Positions 20,969 through 28,496 of a DNA stretch of 64,000 bases are shown here, one piece after another. The stretch lies in NCBI RefSeq assembly GCF_008370345.1, contig NZ_VTUU01000003.1, positions 124,001-188,000 on the forward strand, written 5' to 3'. Within the stretch, counting starts at the first letter, position 1. Every line of letters begins with the position of its first letter. The stretch comes from Marinobacter salinexigens. Its GTDB lineage: Bacteria; Pseudomonadota; Gammaproteobacteria; Pseudomonadales; Oleiphilaceae. Made by a program: the position numbers and the translations under genes. The notes under the pieces are model-generated. The model was not told the origin of the DNA and ran no database searches. It saw only the letters and a list, made by a program, of their open reading frames with translations.

Positions 20969-21742
20969 ATGGATATTCTCACCCTGGTAGGGCTGCTTGC
21001 AGGTATTCTCATTGTCGGACTGGCCATGCTGGCCAATGCGTCCCTGCTGACGTTCCTGAACCTGCCCGGGTTGGCCATCGTATTGGGCGGAACCTTCGCC
21101 GTCACCCTGATCAAGTTCCGGATGTCCTCGGTGGTCAGTGCCTTCCGCCTGGCCATCGGCGCCGCCTTCATTGATCGCGTCGCCCGCCCCACGGACCTGA
21201 TCCGGGAGGTTGGTGAACTGGCCCGGGTGGTTCGCAAAGAGGGCATTCTCGGCCTTGAGAACCACCAGAGCGATAACGAATTCCTGAAAAAGTCCATTAA
21301 TCTGTGTGTTGACGGACACCCTCCGGAACTGGTGGAAGAAGCCCTTTTGCAGGAATCCCAGCAAACGGCTGAGCGTTATGACGTGGCTGAACGTGTGTTC
21401 CGGGGGATCGGCGAGTCCGCGCCTGCGATCGGCATGCTGGGTACTCTGGTGGGGCTGGTGCAGATGCTCAACACCCTGGATGATCCCTCATCCATTGGTC
21501 CTGCCATGGCTATTGCGTTGCTGACCACGCTTTACGGTGCATTCATCGCGCAACTGGTTGCCCTGCCCCTGGCCGACAAGCTGCAGCTGAAGGCGGAAGA
21601 TGAAGCCCGCAACCAGATGCTGATCATCACTTCGATCAAGAACATCATGCGGGGAGAGAATCCCCGGGTTATGACCGAGTTGCTGTCGTCCTTCGTCCAT
21701 CCGGATCAGCGTACCGGACTGACCCCGGAGCGGGAGGGTTAA
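20969..21742 (+). CDS. Flagellar stator protein MotA/PomA type
   Basis: 257 residues. Two N-terminal TM helices (LVGLLAGILIVGLAMLA; LPGLAIVLGGTFAVTLI), a cytoplasmic loop with charged residues facing FliG, then two more TM helices including the conserved proline motif APAIGMLGTLVGLVQML. The closest architecture is the Na+-driven PomA or MotC class, judged from the short form and the marine setting; ion type is inference. It is 8 bp after aroE and 4 bp before its MotB partner, so the stator pair sits at the end of a housekeeping operon. No other flagellar genes are in the window. Confidence 0.92.
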   Translation: MDILTLVGLLAGILIVGLAMLANASLLTFLNLPGLAIVLGGTFAVTLIKFRMSSVVSAFRLAIGAAFIDRVARPTDLIREVGELARVVRKEGILGLENHQSDNEFLKKSINLCVDGHPPELVEEALLQESQQTAERYDVAERVFRGIGESAPAIGMLGTLVGLVQMLNTLDDPSSIGPAMAIALLTTLYGAFIAQLVALPLADKLQLKAEDEARNQMLIITSIKNIMRGENPRVMTELLSSFVHPDQRTGLTPEREG

Positions 21743-21746
21743 GCTC

Positions 21747-22580
21747 TTGCAGTTACCCGCCCAGAACAAAAAATCACGTCCCAAAAGCGATTCGCCGGCA
21801 TGGATTGTCACGTTTGCGGATCTGGCGACCCTGCTGCTGACCTTTTTTATCCTGCTGTTGTCATTTGCCGAAATGGACGTGGAGAAATACCGCGCCATGG
21901 CTAATTCCATGGCGGTGGCTTTCGGTTCCAGCAATGTGCTTGCGGATAACGTAGGGGGCTCGCCGATCACCCTGGTGGAATCAGACACCGTCTCCCTGCC
22001 TGAGCCGACGGACACCCTGACCCGGGATCCGGAATTCATTGATGAACGAGACGAAAGTGATGCTCCGACAAAAATCCCCGGAGGAATCATTGATCTGGCC
22101 AGCCGACTGATCCGCGAACTGGAATCGGAAGTGGCTTCCGATGCCCTGAGCGTCAATTACGATCCCCGCCAGGTTGTCATTCGTTTTTCCGAGGAGTCTA
22201 CATTCCGGTCTGGTGAGGCGGCGATCAAGCCGGAAATGATCCCGATCATCGACCGGGTGGTGGACGTATTGTCGGCCTGTACCGGTGATGTGGTGGTATC
22301 CGGATTTACCGATGACTTGCCCATATCCAGTGGCCGCTACCGTTCAAACTGGGACCTGTCAGCGGCCAGGGCGGTGTCGGTTGTGCATGAGTTGGTGATG
22401 AACCGGAAAATTGTGGCGGATCGCGTCATGGCGGCTGGCCGGGCGGAAACCAATCCTTTGGCTCCGAATGACTCTGCGGCAAACCGTGCCCGGAATCGCC
22501 GCGTGGAAATTTCCATCCGTAATCCGGAATGTGATGATTCCATTTCCACGGGTGATCTGCCAATAGAGATCAACCCCTGA
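21747..22580 (+). CDS. Flagellar stator protein MotB/PomB type (OmpA C-terminal)
   Basis: 277 residues from TTG 21747. Single N-terminal TM with the ion-binding aspartate, WIVTFADLATLLLTFFILL (Asp about 25), then a periplasmic linker of about 110 residues rich in Asp/Glu, and an OmpA-like peptidoglycan-binding domain (VSGFTDDLPISSGRYRSNWD, ARAVSVVHEL, NRARNRRVEI). Pairs with the upstream MotA-type gene to form the stator. The long acidic linker could hold the plug; not resolved here. Confidence 0.92.
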   Translation: MQLPAQNKKSRPKSDSPAWIVTFADLATLLLTFFILLLSFAEMDVEKYRAMANSMAVAFGSSNVLADNVGGSPITLVESDTVSLPEPTDTLTRDPEFIDERDESDAPTKIPGGIIDLASRLIRELESEVASDALSVNYDPRQVVIRFSEESTFRSGEAAIKPEMIPIIDRVVDVLSACTGDVVVSGFTDDLPISSGRYRSNWDLSAARAVSVVHELVMNRKIVADRVMAAGRAETNPLAPNDSAANRARNRRVEISIRNPECDDSISTGDLPIEINP

Positions 22581-22703
22581 CCCGTATCCCTGTCCGCGCC
22601 TCCTCAGAGCACGTATTGCCGCCACTTATGCTTGGCATGTAGATTCTCATGCTGAATTCATATAACTGTTGAGGTTTCAGAGCTTTATACTGTTTCGCCC
22701 GTG

Positions 22704-22719
22704 GTCGGATGTGTCCGAC
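22704..22719 (+). other. Short leader hairpin before the PA4642-like gene
   Basis: GTCGGA (22704-22709), TGTG loop, TCCGAC (22714-22719), about 40 nt before the start codon and just after a TATACT (22686-22691) that could be a -10. No good -35 is seen. Function unknown; may stabilise the leader. Confidence 0.3.
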
Positions 22720-22760
22720 CCGATTGCATGCCCAATGAATACGAAGATGAGAGAGCGAGT

Positions 22761-23078
22761 ATGAGCGGACCAGACAAGCCCAAGGTAATTGGCGAAGAGT
22801 GGAGCGATGAGCGGGTCAAAGGCTTTCTCGCCATTGATATCTATGACAAGGCGGAAAACCCGGACTATCACGTGCTGCTGAAAGCCTACCAGGCCATGCG
22901 GGCCGGCGATTTCGAGCGTTTTATCGGCTTTTTTGTGGAAGCGGGTCGTGACGTGAATGCCGCCAATAGTGAAGGTGAGACCATCCTGGATCTGATTTCA
23001 CAGCATCGCAAAGGTGGAGATTACGCCCAGGCTCTGGAAAAGGCTGGCGCCAAGCGCAACTCAGCAGCCGGCAACTGA
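22761..23078 (+). CDS. Small conserved protein, PA4642-like
   Basis: 105 residues from ATG 22761; GAGAG is the weak ribosome site. The N-terminal half (KVIGEEWSDERVKGFL) resembles the family I know as PA4642 of pseudomonads. The second half (DFERFIGFFVEAGRDVNAANSEGETILDLI) looks like a single ankyrin-type repeat. No signal peptide or membrane segment. Function is unknown. It stands alone, convergent with the gamma-carbonic anhydrase gene. Confidence 0.7.
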   Translation: MSGPDKPKVIGEEWSDERVKGFLAIDIYDKAENPDYHVLLKAYQAMRAGDFERFIGFFVEAGRDVNAANSEGETILDLISQHRKGGDYAQALEKAGAKRNSAAGN

Positions 23079-23101
23079 TCCGGCCGCTGCGAGCGGGCTG
23101 C

Positions 23102-23172
23102 GGATGTGCAGTCGGTATTACTTACTGCACATCCACTTCAATAATGGTCCTAGGTCCTGATCTCTATCAGGA
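23102..23172. terminator. Tandem hairpins between convergent genes
   Basis: An 11-bp perfect stem (23102-23112 with 23124-23134, 11-nt loop) is followed by a 7-bp stem TCCTGAT/ATCAGGA (23155-23161, 23166-23172). The second overlaps the stop of the minus-strand gene. No clear U-tract. The position between two converging genes suggests a bidirectional terminator or 3'-end protection. Confidence 0.55.
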
Positions 23173-23709
23173 GCCGGATTCGGCCAGATATTCGTCCTTG
23201 AGCTTCACATAGTTGGCTGCGGTATAAGTGAAAAACGTGCGTTCCTTATCCGTCAGCGGGCGCGCCTGTTTGGCCGGCGCTCCCACATACAGATAACCGG
23301 ACTCGAGCCGCTTCCCGGGTGGCACCAGGCAGCCCGCGCCAACGATCACGTCATCCTCTACCACGGCACCATCCATGATCGTGCTGTCCATGCCGACAAG
23401 TACCCGGCTGCCGATGGTGCATCCGTGGAGCATGGCTTTGTGGCCCACCGTCACGTCATCACCCAGAATCAGCGGATAGCCATCGGGGTTGTAGGAGCTG
23501 GCGTGGGTAATGTGCAGAACGGAACCGTCCTGGATATTGCAGCGGTCGCCAAAGCGGATTTTGTGCATATCACCGCGCACCACGGTCATTGGCCAGATAG
23601 AGCAATCGGCTCCGGTTTGCACATCTCCGATCACGACCGAACTGGGATCCACCCAGTTACGTTCCCCTAATTCTGGTGTTATACCCTTGTGAGAGCGTAC
23701 ATTCGTCAT
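23167..23709 (-). CDS. Gamma-carbonic-anhydrase-like left-handed beta-helix protein
   Basis: 180 residues. Hexapeptide repeats form a left-handed parallel beta-helix: SSVVIGDVQTGADCSIWPM, RGDMHKIRFGDRCNIQDGS, HKAMLHGCTIGSRVLVGMDS, DDVIVGAGCLVPPGK. The metal ligands expected for gamma-CA (His in VLHITHAS and in VGHKAMLHGC) are visible, so zinc or iron binding is likely. Family members (YrdA, CaiE-like) often lack strong carbonic anhydrase activity. It neighbours prlC, as in Pseudomonas (PA0066-PA0067 in memory). A large palindrome lies in the divergent gap. Confidence 0.9.
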   Translation of the reverse strand: MTNVRSHKGITPELGERNWVDPSSVVIGDVQTGADCSIWPMTVVRGDMHKIRFGDRCNIQDGSVLHITHASSYNPDGYPLILGDDVTVGHKAMLHGCTIGSRVLVGMDSTIMDGAVVEDDVIVGAGCLVPPGKRLESGYLYVGAPAKQARPLTDKERTFFTYTAANYVKLKDEYLAESGS

Positions 23710-23746
23710 TACATATACCTTTCAGGTGATTGTTACTTCCGGGGTG

Positions 23747-23860
23747 GAGTCCCTGGGGAGAGGCTTTCCGAAACACGCTCCTTGCGGCACGTCCATGTGA
23801 CGCTTGGGCTCCGCCATCCATGGCTCCGCACAGTTTCGGAAAGCCTCTCCCCAGGGACTC
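23747..23860. repeat. Large intergenic palindrome, 58-nt loop (class B)
   Basis: Perfect 28-bp inverted arms (23747-23774 and 23833-23860) enclose a 58-nt loop. The loop itself holds two small dyads: CGTC-CATGT-GACG, and GCCAT-CC-ATGGC. The arm has the order G-rich outside, TTTCC inside (GGGGAGAGGCTTTCC), as in the class A elements elsewhere in the window, but the loop is unrelated to their 19-nt core. It fills the gap between two divergent genes, so it is not at a transcript's 3' end. Origin and role unknown. Confidence 0.9.
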
Positions 23861-23918
23861 ACCAGACAGTGCCATTGTCTGAAACTAACTTATCCACAGA
23901 GTGCTGAGAAGAGGACTT

Positions 23919-25964
23919 ATGAATAACCCATTGTTGACCGATGATCTGCTGCCGAAGTTCGACCACATCCGGACCGAGCACATGGAAACGGCCATGGATC
24001 AGATTCTCAGTGAGAACCGCGTTAAGATTGAGCAGCTTGCACAGCAGGACGATCCCACCTGGGATACCCTGGCCCAGCCGATGCAGGCTCTGGACGACAA
24101 GCTGAGTAATGCGTGGTCCGTGATTTCTCACCTGAACGGGGTGATGAATACCGACGAACTGCGCAAGGTGTACAAGAACTGCCTGGAAAAACTCACGGAA
24201 TACGGCACTGAAGTCAGCCAGAACAGTGATCTGTGCGATGCTTACAAGAAGCTGGCCGCGCGGGATGATTTCAAGGACCTGAGTGAAGCTCAGCGCAAGG
24301 CTGTGGATAACACCCTGCGTGATTTTCACCTCGGTGGTGTTGATCTGCCGGAGGACAAGAAAAAGCGTTATGCCGATCTGTCCCGTGAGCTGGCGGAACT
24401 GTCCAACAAGTTCAGTGACAACGTGCTGGATGCCACCCAGCACTGGTATAAACACATCACCGATGTGAATGAACTCTCCGGTATCCCGGAAAGCGCCATT
24501 GAAGGTGCCAAACAGGCGGCCAGCCAGAAAGAGCTGGACGGTTATGTGATCACTCTGGATTTCCCCAGCTTCTTCCCGGTGATGACCTACTGCGACAACC
24601 GTGAGTTGCGTCGGGAAGTCTACGAGGCATTTGTCACCCGGGCTTCAGACCAAGGCCCGGATGCAGGTCAGTGGGATAACACCCCGGTGATGGCGGAAAT
24701 CCTGAAACGTCGCCATGCACTGTCGCAACTGCTGGGTTTCAACAACTATGCCGAGCGCTCCCTGGCCACCAAGATGGCCCGCAGCGTAGACGAAGTGATT
24801 GAGTTCCTGAATCAGTTGGCGGCCAAGTCCAAGCCGATTGCCGAGCGCGAGTTCGCCGAGCTCCAGGCCTTTGCGAAAAATGAGCACGGCGTTGAGGACT
24901 TGAAAGCCTGGGATGTGGGTTACTACAGCGAGAAGCTGCGACAGAAACAGTACGACATTTCACCCGAAACCCTGCGCCCCTGGTTCCCTGCGGATAGAGT
25001 GGTGCCCGGCTTGTTCCGGGTTGCTGAAAAACTGTTCAACGTACAGATCGAAGAGAGACCAGAAGTAGAAACTTGGCACGAGGATGCCAAGGCCTACTGT
25101 ATCAGCCGCAATGGCGAGCCGGTCGCCTGGTTCTACTTCGACATCTACGCTCGCCAGGGCAAGCGCGGTGGTGCCTGGATGGCTGACTGCCGCACCCGCT
25201 GGCGCAACCAGAAGGGTCACCTGCAGTTGCCGGTTGCCTTCCTGACCTGTAACTTCACTGCGCCGGTCAATGGTAAGCCGTCGCTGCTGACCCATGACGA
25301 AGTGACGACCCTGTTCCACGAATTCGGTCACGGCCTGCACCACATGCTGACTCAGGTGGAAGTGCTGGATGTCTCTGGCATCAGTGGTGTTGCCTGGGAC
25401 GCCGTCGAGCTGCCAAGCCAGTTCCTGGAAAACTGGTGCTGGAGCCCGGAATCCCTGGCTCTGATTGCCAGCCACCACGAAACCGGTGAACCGCTTCCGG
25501 ACGATCTGCTGCAGAAGCTGCTGGCAGCCAAGAACTTCCAGTCCGGAATGGGCATGGTTCGCCAGTTGGAGTTTTCGCTGTTCGACTTCCGGCTGCACGC
25601 GGAATTCACCGATGAGGCGCCAACCAACCCGCTGGACATGCATCGCAAGGTACGGGAAGAAATAGCCGTGGTGGAAGCGCCCGAGTTCAATCGCTTCCCG
25701 AACGCCTTCTCCCATATTTTCGCGGGCGGATACGCGGCCGGCTACTACAGCTACAAGTGGGCGGAAGTGCTCGCGGCGGATGCTTTCTCACTGTTTGAGG
25801 AAAACGGCATCTTCGACCCTGAAACCGGCACAGCCTTCCTGCAGAACATTCTGGAGAAAGGCGGCTCCCAGGAGCCGATGGAACTGTTCAAAGCCTTCCG
25901 TGGCCGCGAACCGCAAGTGGATGCGTTGCTGAAACAATCCGGCATCACGGACGAAGCCGCCTGA
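23919..25964 (+). CDS. prlC: Oligopeptidase A (M3 zinc metallopeptidase)
   Basis: 681 residues from ATG 23919 (AGAGGA upstream); normal length for OpdA/PrlC. The zinc site is FHEFGHGLHHML (HExxH near 466), with the third ligand Glu in the downstream helix (AVELPSQFLENW). The N-terminal helical lid (about 1-200) matches family M3A. It degrades short peptides, including cleaved signal peptides, in the cytoplasm. It is followed by yheV, with a hairpin between. Confidence 0.97.
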   Translation: MNNPLLTDDLLPKFDHIRTEHMETAMDQILSENRVKIEQLAQQDDPTWDTLAQPMQALDDKLSNAWSVISHLNGVMNTDELRKVYKNCLEKLTEYGTEVSQNSDLCDAYKKLAARDDFKDLSEAQRKAVDNTLRDFHLGGVDLPEDKKKRYADLSRELAELSNKFSDNVLDATQHWYKHITDVNELSGIPESAIEGAKQAASQKELDGYVITLDFPSFFPVMTYCDNRELRREVYEAFVTRASDQGPDAGQWDNTPVMAEILKRRHALSQLLGFNNYAERSLATKMARSVDEVIEFLNQLAAKSKPIAEREFAELQAFAKNEHGVEDLKAWDVGYYSEKLRQKQYDISPETLRPWFPADRVVPGLFRVAEKLFNVQIEERPEVETWHEDAKAYCISRNGEPVAWFYFDIYARQGKRGGAWMADCRTRWRNQKGHLQLPVAFLTCNFTAPVNGKPSLLTHDEVTTLFHEFGHGLHHMLTQVEVLDVSGISGVAWDAVELPSQFLENWCWSPESLALIASHHETGEPLPDDLLQKLLAAKNFQSGMGMVRQLEFSLFDFRLHAEFTDEAPTNPLDMHRKVREEIAVVEAPEFNRFPNAFSHIFAGGYAAGYYSYKWAEVLAADAFSLFEENGIFDPETGTAFLQNILEKGGSQEPMELFKAFRGREPQVDALLKQSGITDEAA

Positions 25965-25974
25965 GCCCATTGGA

Positions 25975-25999
25975 ACCGGCCGTCTTCAGGGCGGCCGGT
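25975..25999 (+). terminator. GC-rich hairpin between prlC and yheV
   Basis: ACCGGCCG (25975-25982), 9-nt loop, CGGCCGGT (25992-25999): a perfect 8-bp GC-rich stem starting 11 nt after the prlC stop. The tract after it (cagtttatct) is only mildly T-rich. It could attenuate prlC transcription before yheV. Confidence 0.5.
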
Positions 26000-26019
26000 C
26001 AGTTTATCTGGAGTTGAGT

Positions 26020-26286
26020 ATGGCGAGTCCGAAACGCTTTATCGCCGGCGCCGTCTGTCCCCGTTGTGCGGAGATGGACAAGATCATGATGTTCACTGAC
26101 GACAACGACAAACAGGTTCGCGAGTGTGTGGCCTGCGGGTTTACCGATGCCATGGCTGAAGAGCCGGAGGCTCAGGACCAAACCCAGGTATTGGAGTTGG
26201 AGACGCGGGTGAACAAGCGCAAGAACGAAGACGACCACACGGTTCAGCAGGTGGTGTTTTTCAAGTCTACCGGGCAGGATGACTGA
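26020..26286 (+). CDS. yheV: YheV-family putative metal-binding protein
   Basis: 88 residues from ATG 26020, with a GGAG site upstream. N-terminal zinc-ribbon-like pair: VCPRCAEMD and ECVACGFTD (CxxC...CxxC), then an acidic middle and a conserved tail (VVFFKSTG). DUF2387/YheV family; E. coli YheV lies beside kefB. Placement directly after prlC is as in pseudomonads. Function is unknown; metal binding is inferred from the four cysteines. Confidence 0.88.
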   Translation: MASPKRFIAGAVCPRCAEMDKIMMFTDDNDKQVRECVACGFTDAMAEEPEAQDQTQVLELETRVNKRKNEDDHTVQQVVFFKSTGQDD

Positions 26287-26340
26287 GGTATTGGTGTTTT
26301 CTGCTTTCTGCTTTGTAGCCTGACCGCTTTGGTGGCTGCG

Positions 26341-26429
26341 AGGAGGCAGGGGGATCTTTTTCCCTTGGAAATGGAACTCGCTTCGCTCAGACAGCCATTT
26401 CTGGCGGGAAAAAATCCCCCTACCCCCTC
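26341..26429. repeat. Class A palindromic element 1
   Basis: Core AACTCGCTTCGCTCAGACA at 26375-26393 is unpaired. An inner stem GAAATGG/CCATTTC flanks it. A small internal loop (TTG against TGGC) follows, then an outer G-rich arm (26341-26364) pairs with 26406-26429 with a few mismatches and a one-base bulge. It lies 54 bp after the yheV stop. It shares the core with five other elements in the window; its arms differ from theirs. Confidence 0.93.
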
Positions 26430-26433
26430 ACGA

Positions 26434-26489
26434 ACGAACCATCACGATATCGTCTGGAAAACATACGAATGTCGCTGGTTATGGTTCGT
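26434..26489. repeat. Dyad between palindromic elements 1 and 2
   Basis: ACGAACCAT (26434-26442) is inverted at 26481-26489 (ATGGTTCGT), 9 bp perfect, in the 100-bp spacer between two oppositely oriented class A elements. No gene is in the 378-bp gap between yheV and the antiporter, so the gap is almost entirely made of nested dyads. Confidence 0.6.
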
Positions 26490-26529
26490 CGCTCTGAAAT
26501 TTACGGGCGTTCCGTTTGAGGTCAGAACG

Positions 26530-26617
26530 AGAGGGTGTGGGGAGCTTTTCTGCCGGGAAAATATGTCTGAGCGAAGCGAGTTGTTTTTTCCCAGAAGAAA
26601 AGCTCCCCGCGCCCTCG
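26530..26617. repeat. Class A palindromic element 2 (core inverted)
   Basis: The core on the plus strand is TGTCTGAGCGAAGCGAGTT (26564-26582), the exact complement of element 1's core. Arms: GGGTGTGGGGAGCTTTTCT (from 26533) pairs with AGAAAAGCTCCCCGCGCCC (ending 26615), with two changes. The inner stem is GGGAAAA/TTTTCCC. The internal loop read in core-forward orientation is TCT against GGC, the same as in element 6. It lies 48 bp from the antiporter stop codon. Confidence 0.93.
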
Positions 26618-26664
26618 CAGCCCCCAAAACAGGCAGGCTACGCAAGGCAGGCCAACTCCAAACG

Positions 26665-27987
26665 TTAAAGAACCATAGCCGCCAACCAGCCAAAGCCGAG
26701 CAACGGCAGGTTGTAGTGCAGGAACGTTGGCACCACGGTGTCCCAGATGTGGTTGTGCTGGCCGTCGACGTTGAGGCCGGCGGTGGGTCCCAGGGTTGAA
26801 TCGGAAGCCGGGGAACCTGCGTCACCCAGGGCACCAGCGGTGCCGACCAGGGCCACGATGGCCAGGGGGCTGAAGCCCATTTGCAGGGCCAGGGGCACAT
26901 ACAAGGCGGCGATGATGGGGATGGTGGAGAAAGATGAACCAATACCCATGGTGATGAGCAGGCCCACGCCCAGCATCAGGAACGCTGCCAAGGGCTTGTT
27001 GTCGCCAATGGCGGCCACGGAGCCTTGCACCAGGCTGGCGATGTCGCCGGTTTCCCTCATCACTTCGGCGAAGCCGTTAGCGGCGATCATGATGAAGCCG
27101 ATCATCGCCAGCATTTTCATGCCTTCGGTAAACAGGTCATCGGCTTCTTTCCACTTCACCACGCCGGACAGGTTAAACAGTACGAAGCCGGCCAGCGCGC
27201 CGAGGATCATGGAGCCAAGCCAGAGCTGGACTACGAAGGCTGCTACGATGGCAACCAGGGCCATGATCAGGGTCCGGGGGCTGTACTGCACATCAACCCG
27301 CTCGGTCTTTTCGATCGCTTTCATGTCGTACTGACGCTCGCCGCGGTAGCTGAAGAACACAGCGATCAGGAGGCCAACCAGCATGCCGAGTGCTGGCAGC
27401 GCCATGGCGGACATGACGTTAAGGCCAGAGGCATCAACACCGTTGTCGGCTACGTTGGCCAGAAGGATCTCGTTGAGGTAGATGCCCCCGAATCCCACCG
27501 GCAGGAACATGTATGGGGTGATCAGGCCGAAGGTCAGGACGCAGGCGACCAGGCGACGATCCATGTTCAGTTTGGCCATGACATACAGCAGTGGCGGCAC
27601 CACTAGCGGGATGAACGCGATGTGGATCGGCAGAATGTTCTGGGACGAAATGGCAACGGCCAGCAGCAGGCCAATGATGAGGAAACGGATACCGGTTGCG
27701 GCGGCGCCGTCTTCCTGTCTGCCCACGAGGGCGAGGGCTCTGTCGGCCAGGGCGTGGGCCAGGCCGGATTTGCCGATGGCTACTGCGAAAGCACCAAGGG
27801 TGGCGTACGACAGGGCAACGGTGGCTCCGCCGCCGAGGCCGCTATTAAACGCATTGATCGTGTCTTCGAGGGAAAGCCCCGCGATCAGGCCACCGGAAAT
27901 GGCTCCAATGATCAGGGCAACAACAACGTGGATGCGGCACAGGCTCAGAACGAGCATGATGGCAACCGCGGCAACAACGGCGTTCAT
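26665..27987 (-). CDS. Na+/H+ antiporter family protein (NhaC/YuiF-like)
   Basis: 440 residues, about ten to eleven TM segments. Features of the NhaC-like ion-transporter superfamily: [37 protein letters not shown], and near the end [18 protein letters not shown], a re-entrant region with conserved Asp and Ser. Similar proteins are annotated as Na+/H+ antiporters or amino-acid transporters (YuiF has been linked to histidine), so the substrate is uncertain. Convergent with yheV across the pair of palindromes. Monocistronic on the minus strand. Confidence 0.85.
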   Translation of the reverse strand: MNAVVAAVAIMLVLSLCRIHVVVALIIGAISGGLIAGLSLEDTINAFNSGLGGGATVALSYATLGAFAVAIGKSGLAHALADRALALVGRQEDGAAATGIRFLIIGLLLAVAISSQNILPIHIAFIPLVVPPLLYVMAKLNMDRRLVACVLTFGLITPYMFLPVGFGGIYLNEILLANVADNGVDASGLNVMSAMALPALGMLVGLLIAVFFSYRGERQYDMKAIEKTERVDVQYSPRTLIMALVAIVAAFVVQLWLGSMILGALAGFVLFNLSGVVKWKEADDLFTEGMKMLAMIGFIMIAANGFAEVMRETGDIASLVQGSVAAIGDNKPLAAFLMLGVGLLITMGIGSSFSTIPIIAALYVPLALQMGFSPLAIVALVGTAGALGDAGSPASDSTLGPTAGLNVDGQHNHIWDTVVPTFLHYNLPLLGFGWLAAMVL

Positions 27988-28101
27988 GACAGACTCCGGG
28001 TAGGAATGGCTGGGTTATCCAGCTCCTTTTGGGAGCCGGGTTCACGAAAAGCCGGCTAATGTGCAGGAATTGACCACAACAGTCAAAGCGGAATTGTAAC
28101 C

Positions 28102-28332
28102 TCAGGCATCGCCGATACGGGCAAACCGGGGCACCTGTTCTCCGGCGACTTCCACGGTCTCCCGGAACATCGAAAGCGGCCGGACCCACAGGCTGTGGTC
28201 GCCGTACAGGCAACGGTAGACGACCAGCCATTCTTCGGTTTCACTGTGCCGTGCCAGGTCGATCACCTGGTAGTCCTTACCTTTGTAGTGGCGATAACGG
28301 CCGGGTTGGAGCGTTGGTGTTTTCTCGGTCAT
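28102..28332 (-). CDS. DUF1653 domain protein
   Basis: 76 residues. The small beta-barrel-like DUF1653 signature is complete: PGRYRHYKGKDYQVIDLARHSETEE, then LVVYRCLYGDHSLWVRPLSMF. No signal peptide. The family is widespread as a stand-alone protein and has no established function. Stands between the antiporter gene and the divergent diguanylate cyclase. Confidence 0.85.
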   Translation of the reverse strand: MTEKTPTLQPGRYRHYKGKDYQVIDLARHSETEEWLVVYRCLYGDHSLWVRPLSMFRETVEVAGEQVPRFARIGDA

Positions 28333-28408
28333 CGGTTGGTTCTCCGGAGGCGGGTCGGTGTATCACCTTTGGGTGGGGTGTGGAGACGCTCCCAAAGGTC
28401 TAAACTGG

Positions 28409-28441
28409 TATAAAAAACTGACAGGGACGTTTATGTCCCTG
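28409..28441 (+). promoter_or_regulatory. -10 box and 7-bp dyad upstream of the 7TM diguanylate cyclase
   Basis: TATAAA at 28409-28414 is a fair -10 box; no good -35 was found. CAGGGAC (28422-28428), loop GTTTAT, GTCCCTG (28435-28441) is a perfect dyad where a transcript from this promoter would start. It may be an operator or a leader hairpin, about 55 nt before the ATG. Confidence 0.4.
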
Positions 28442-28496
28442 CTCGGGGCTTCGGAAGTTTAGTTCAAGTCGCGAGACCCGAAAACCGGAACCTTCT

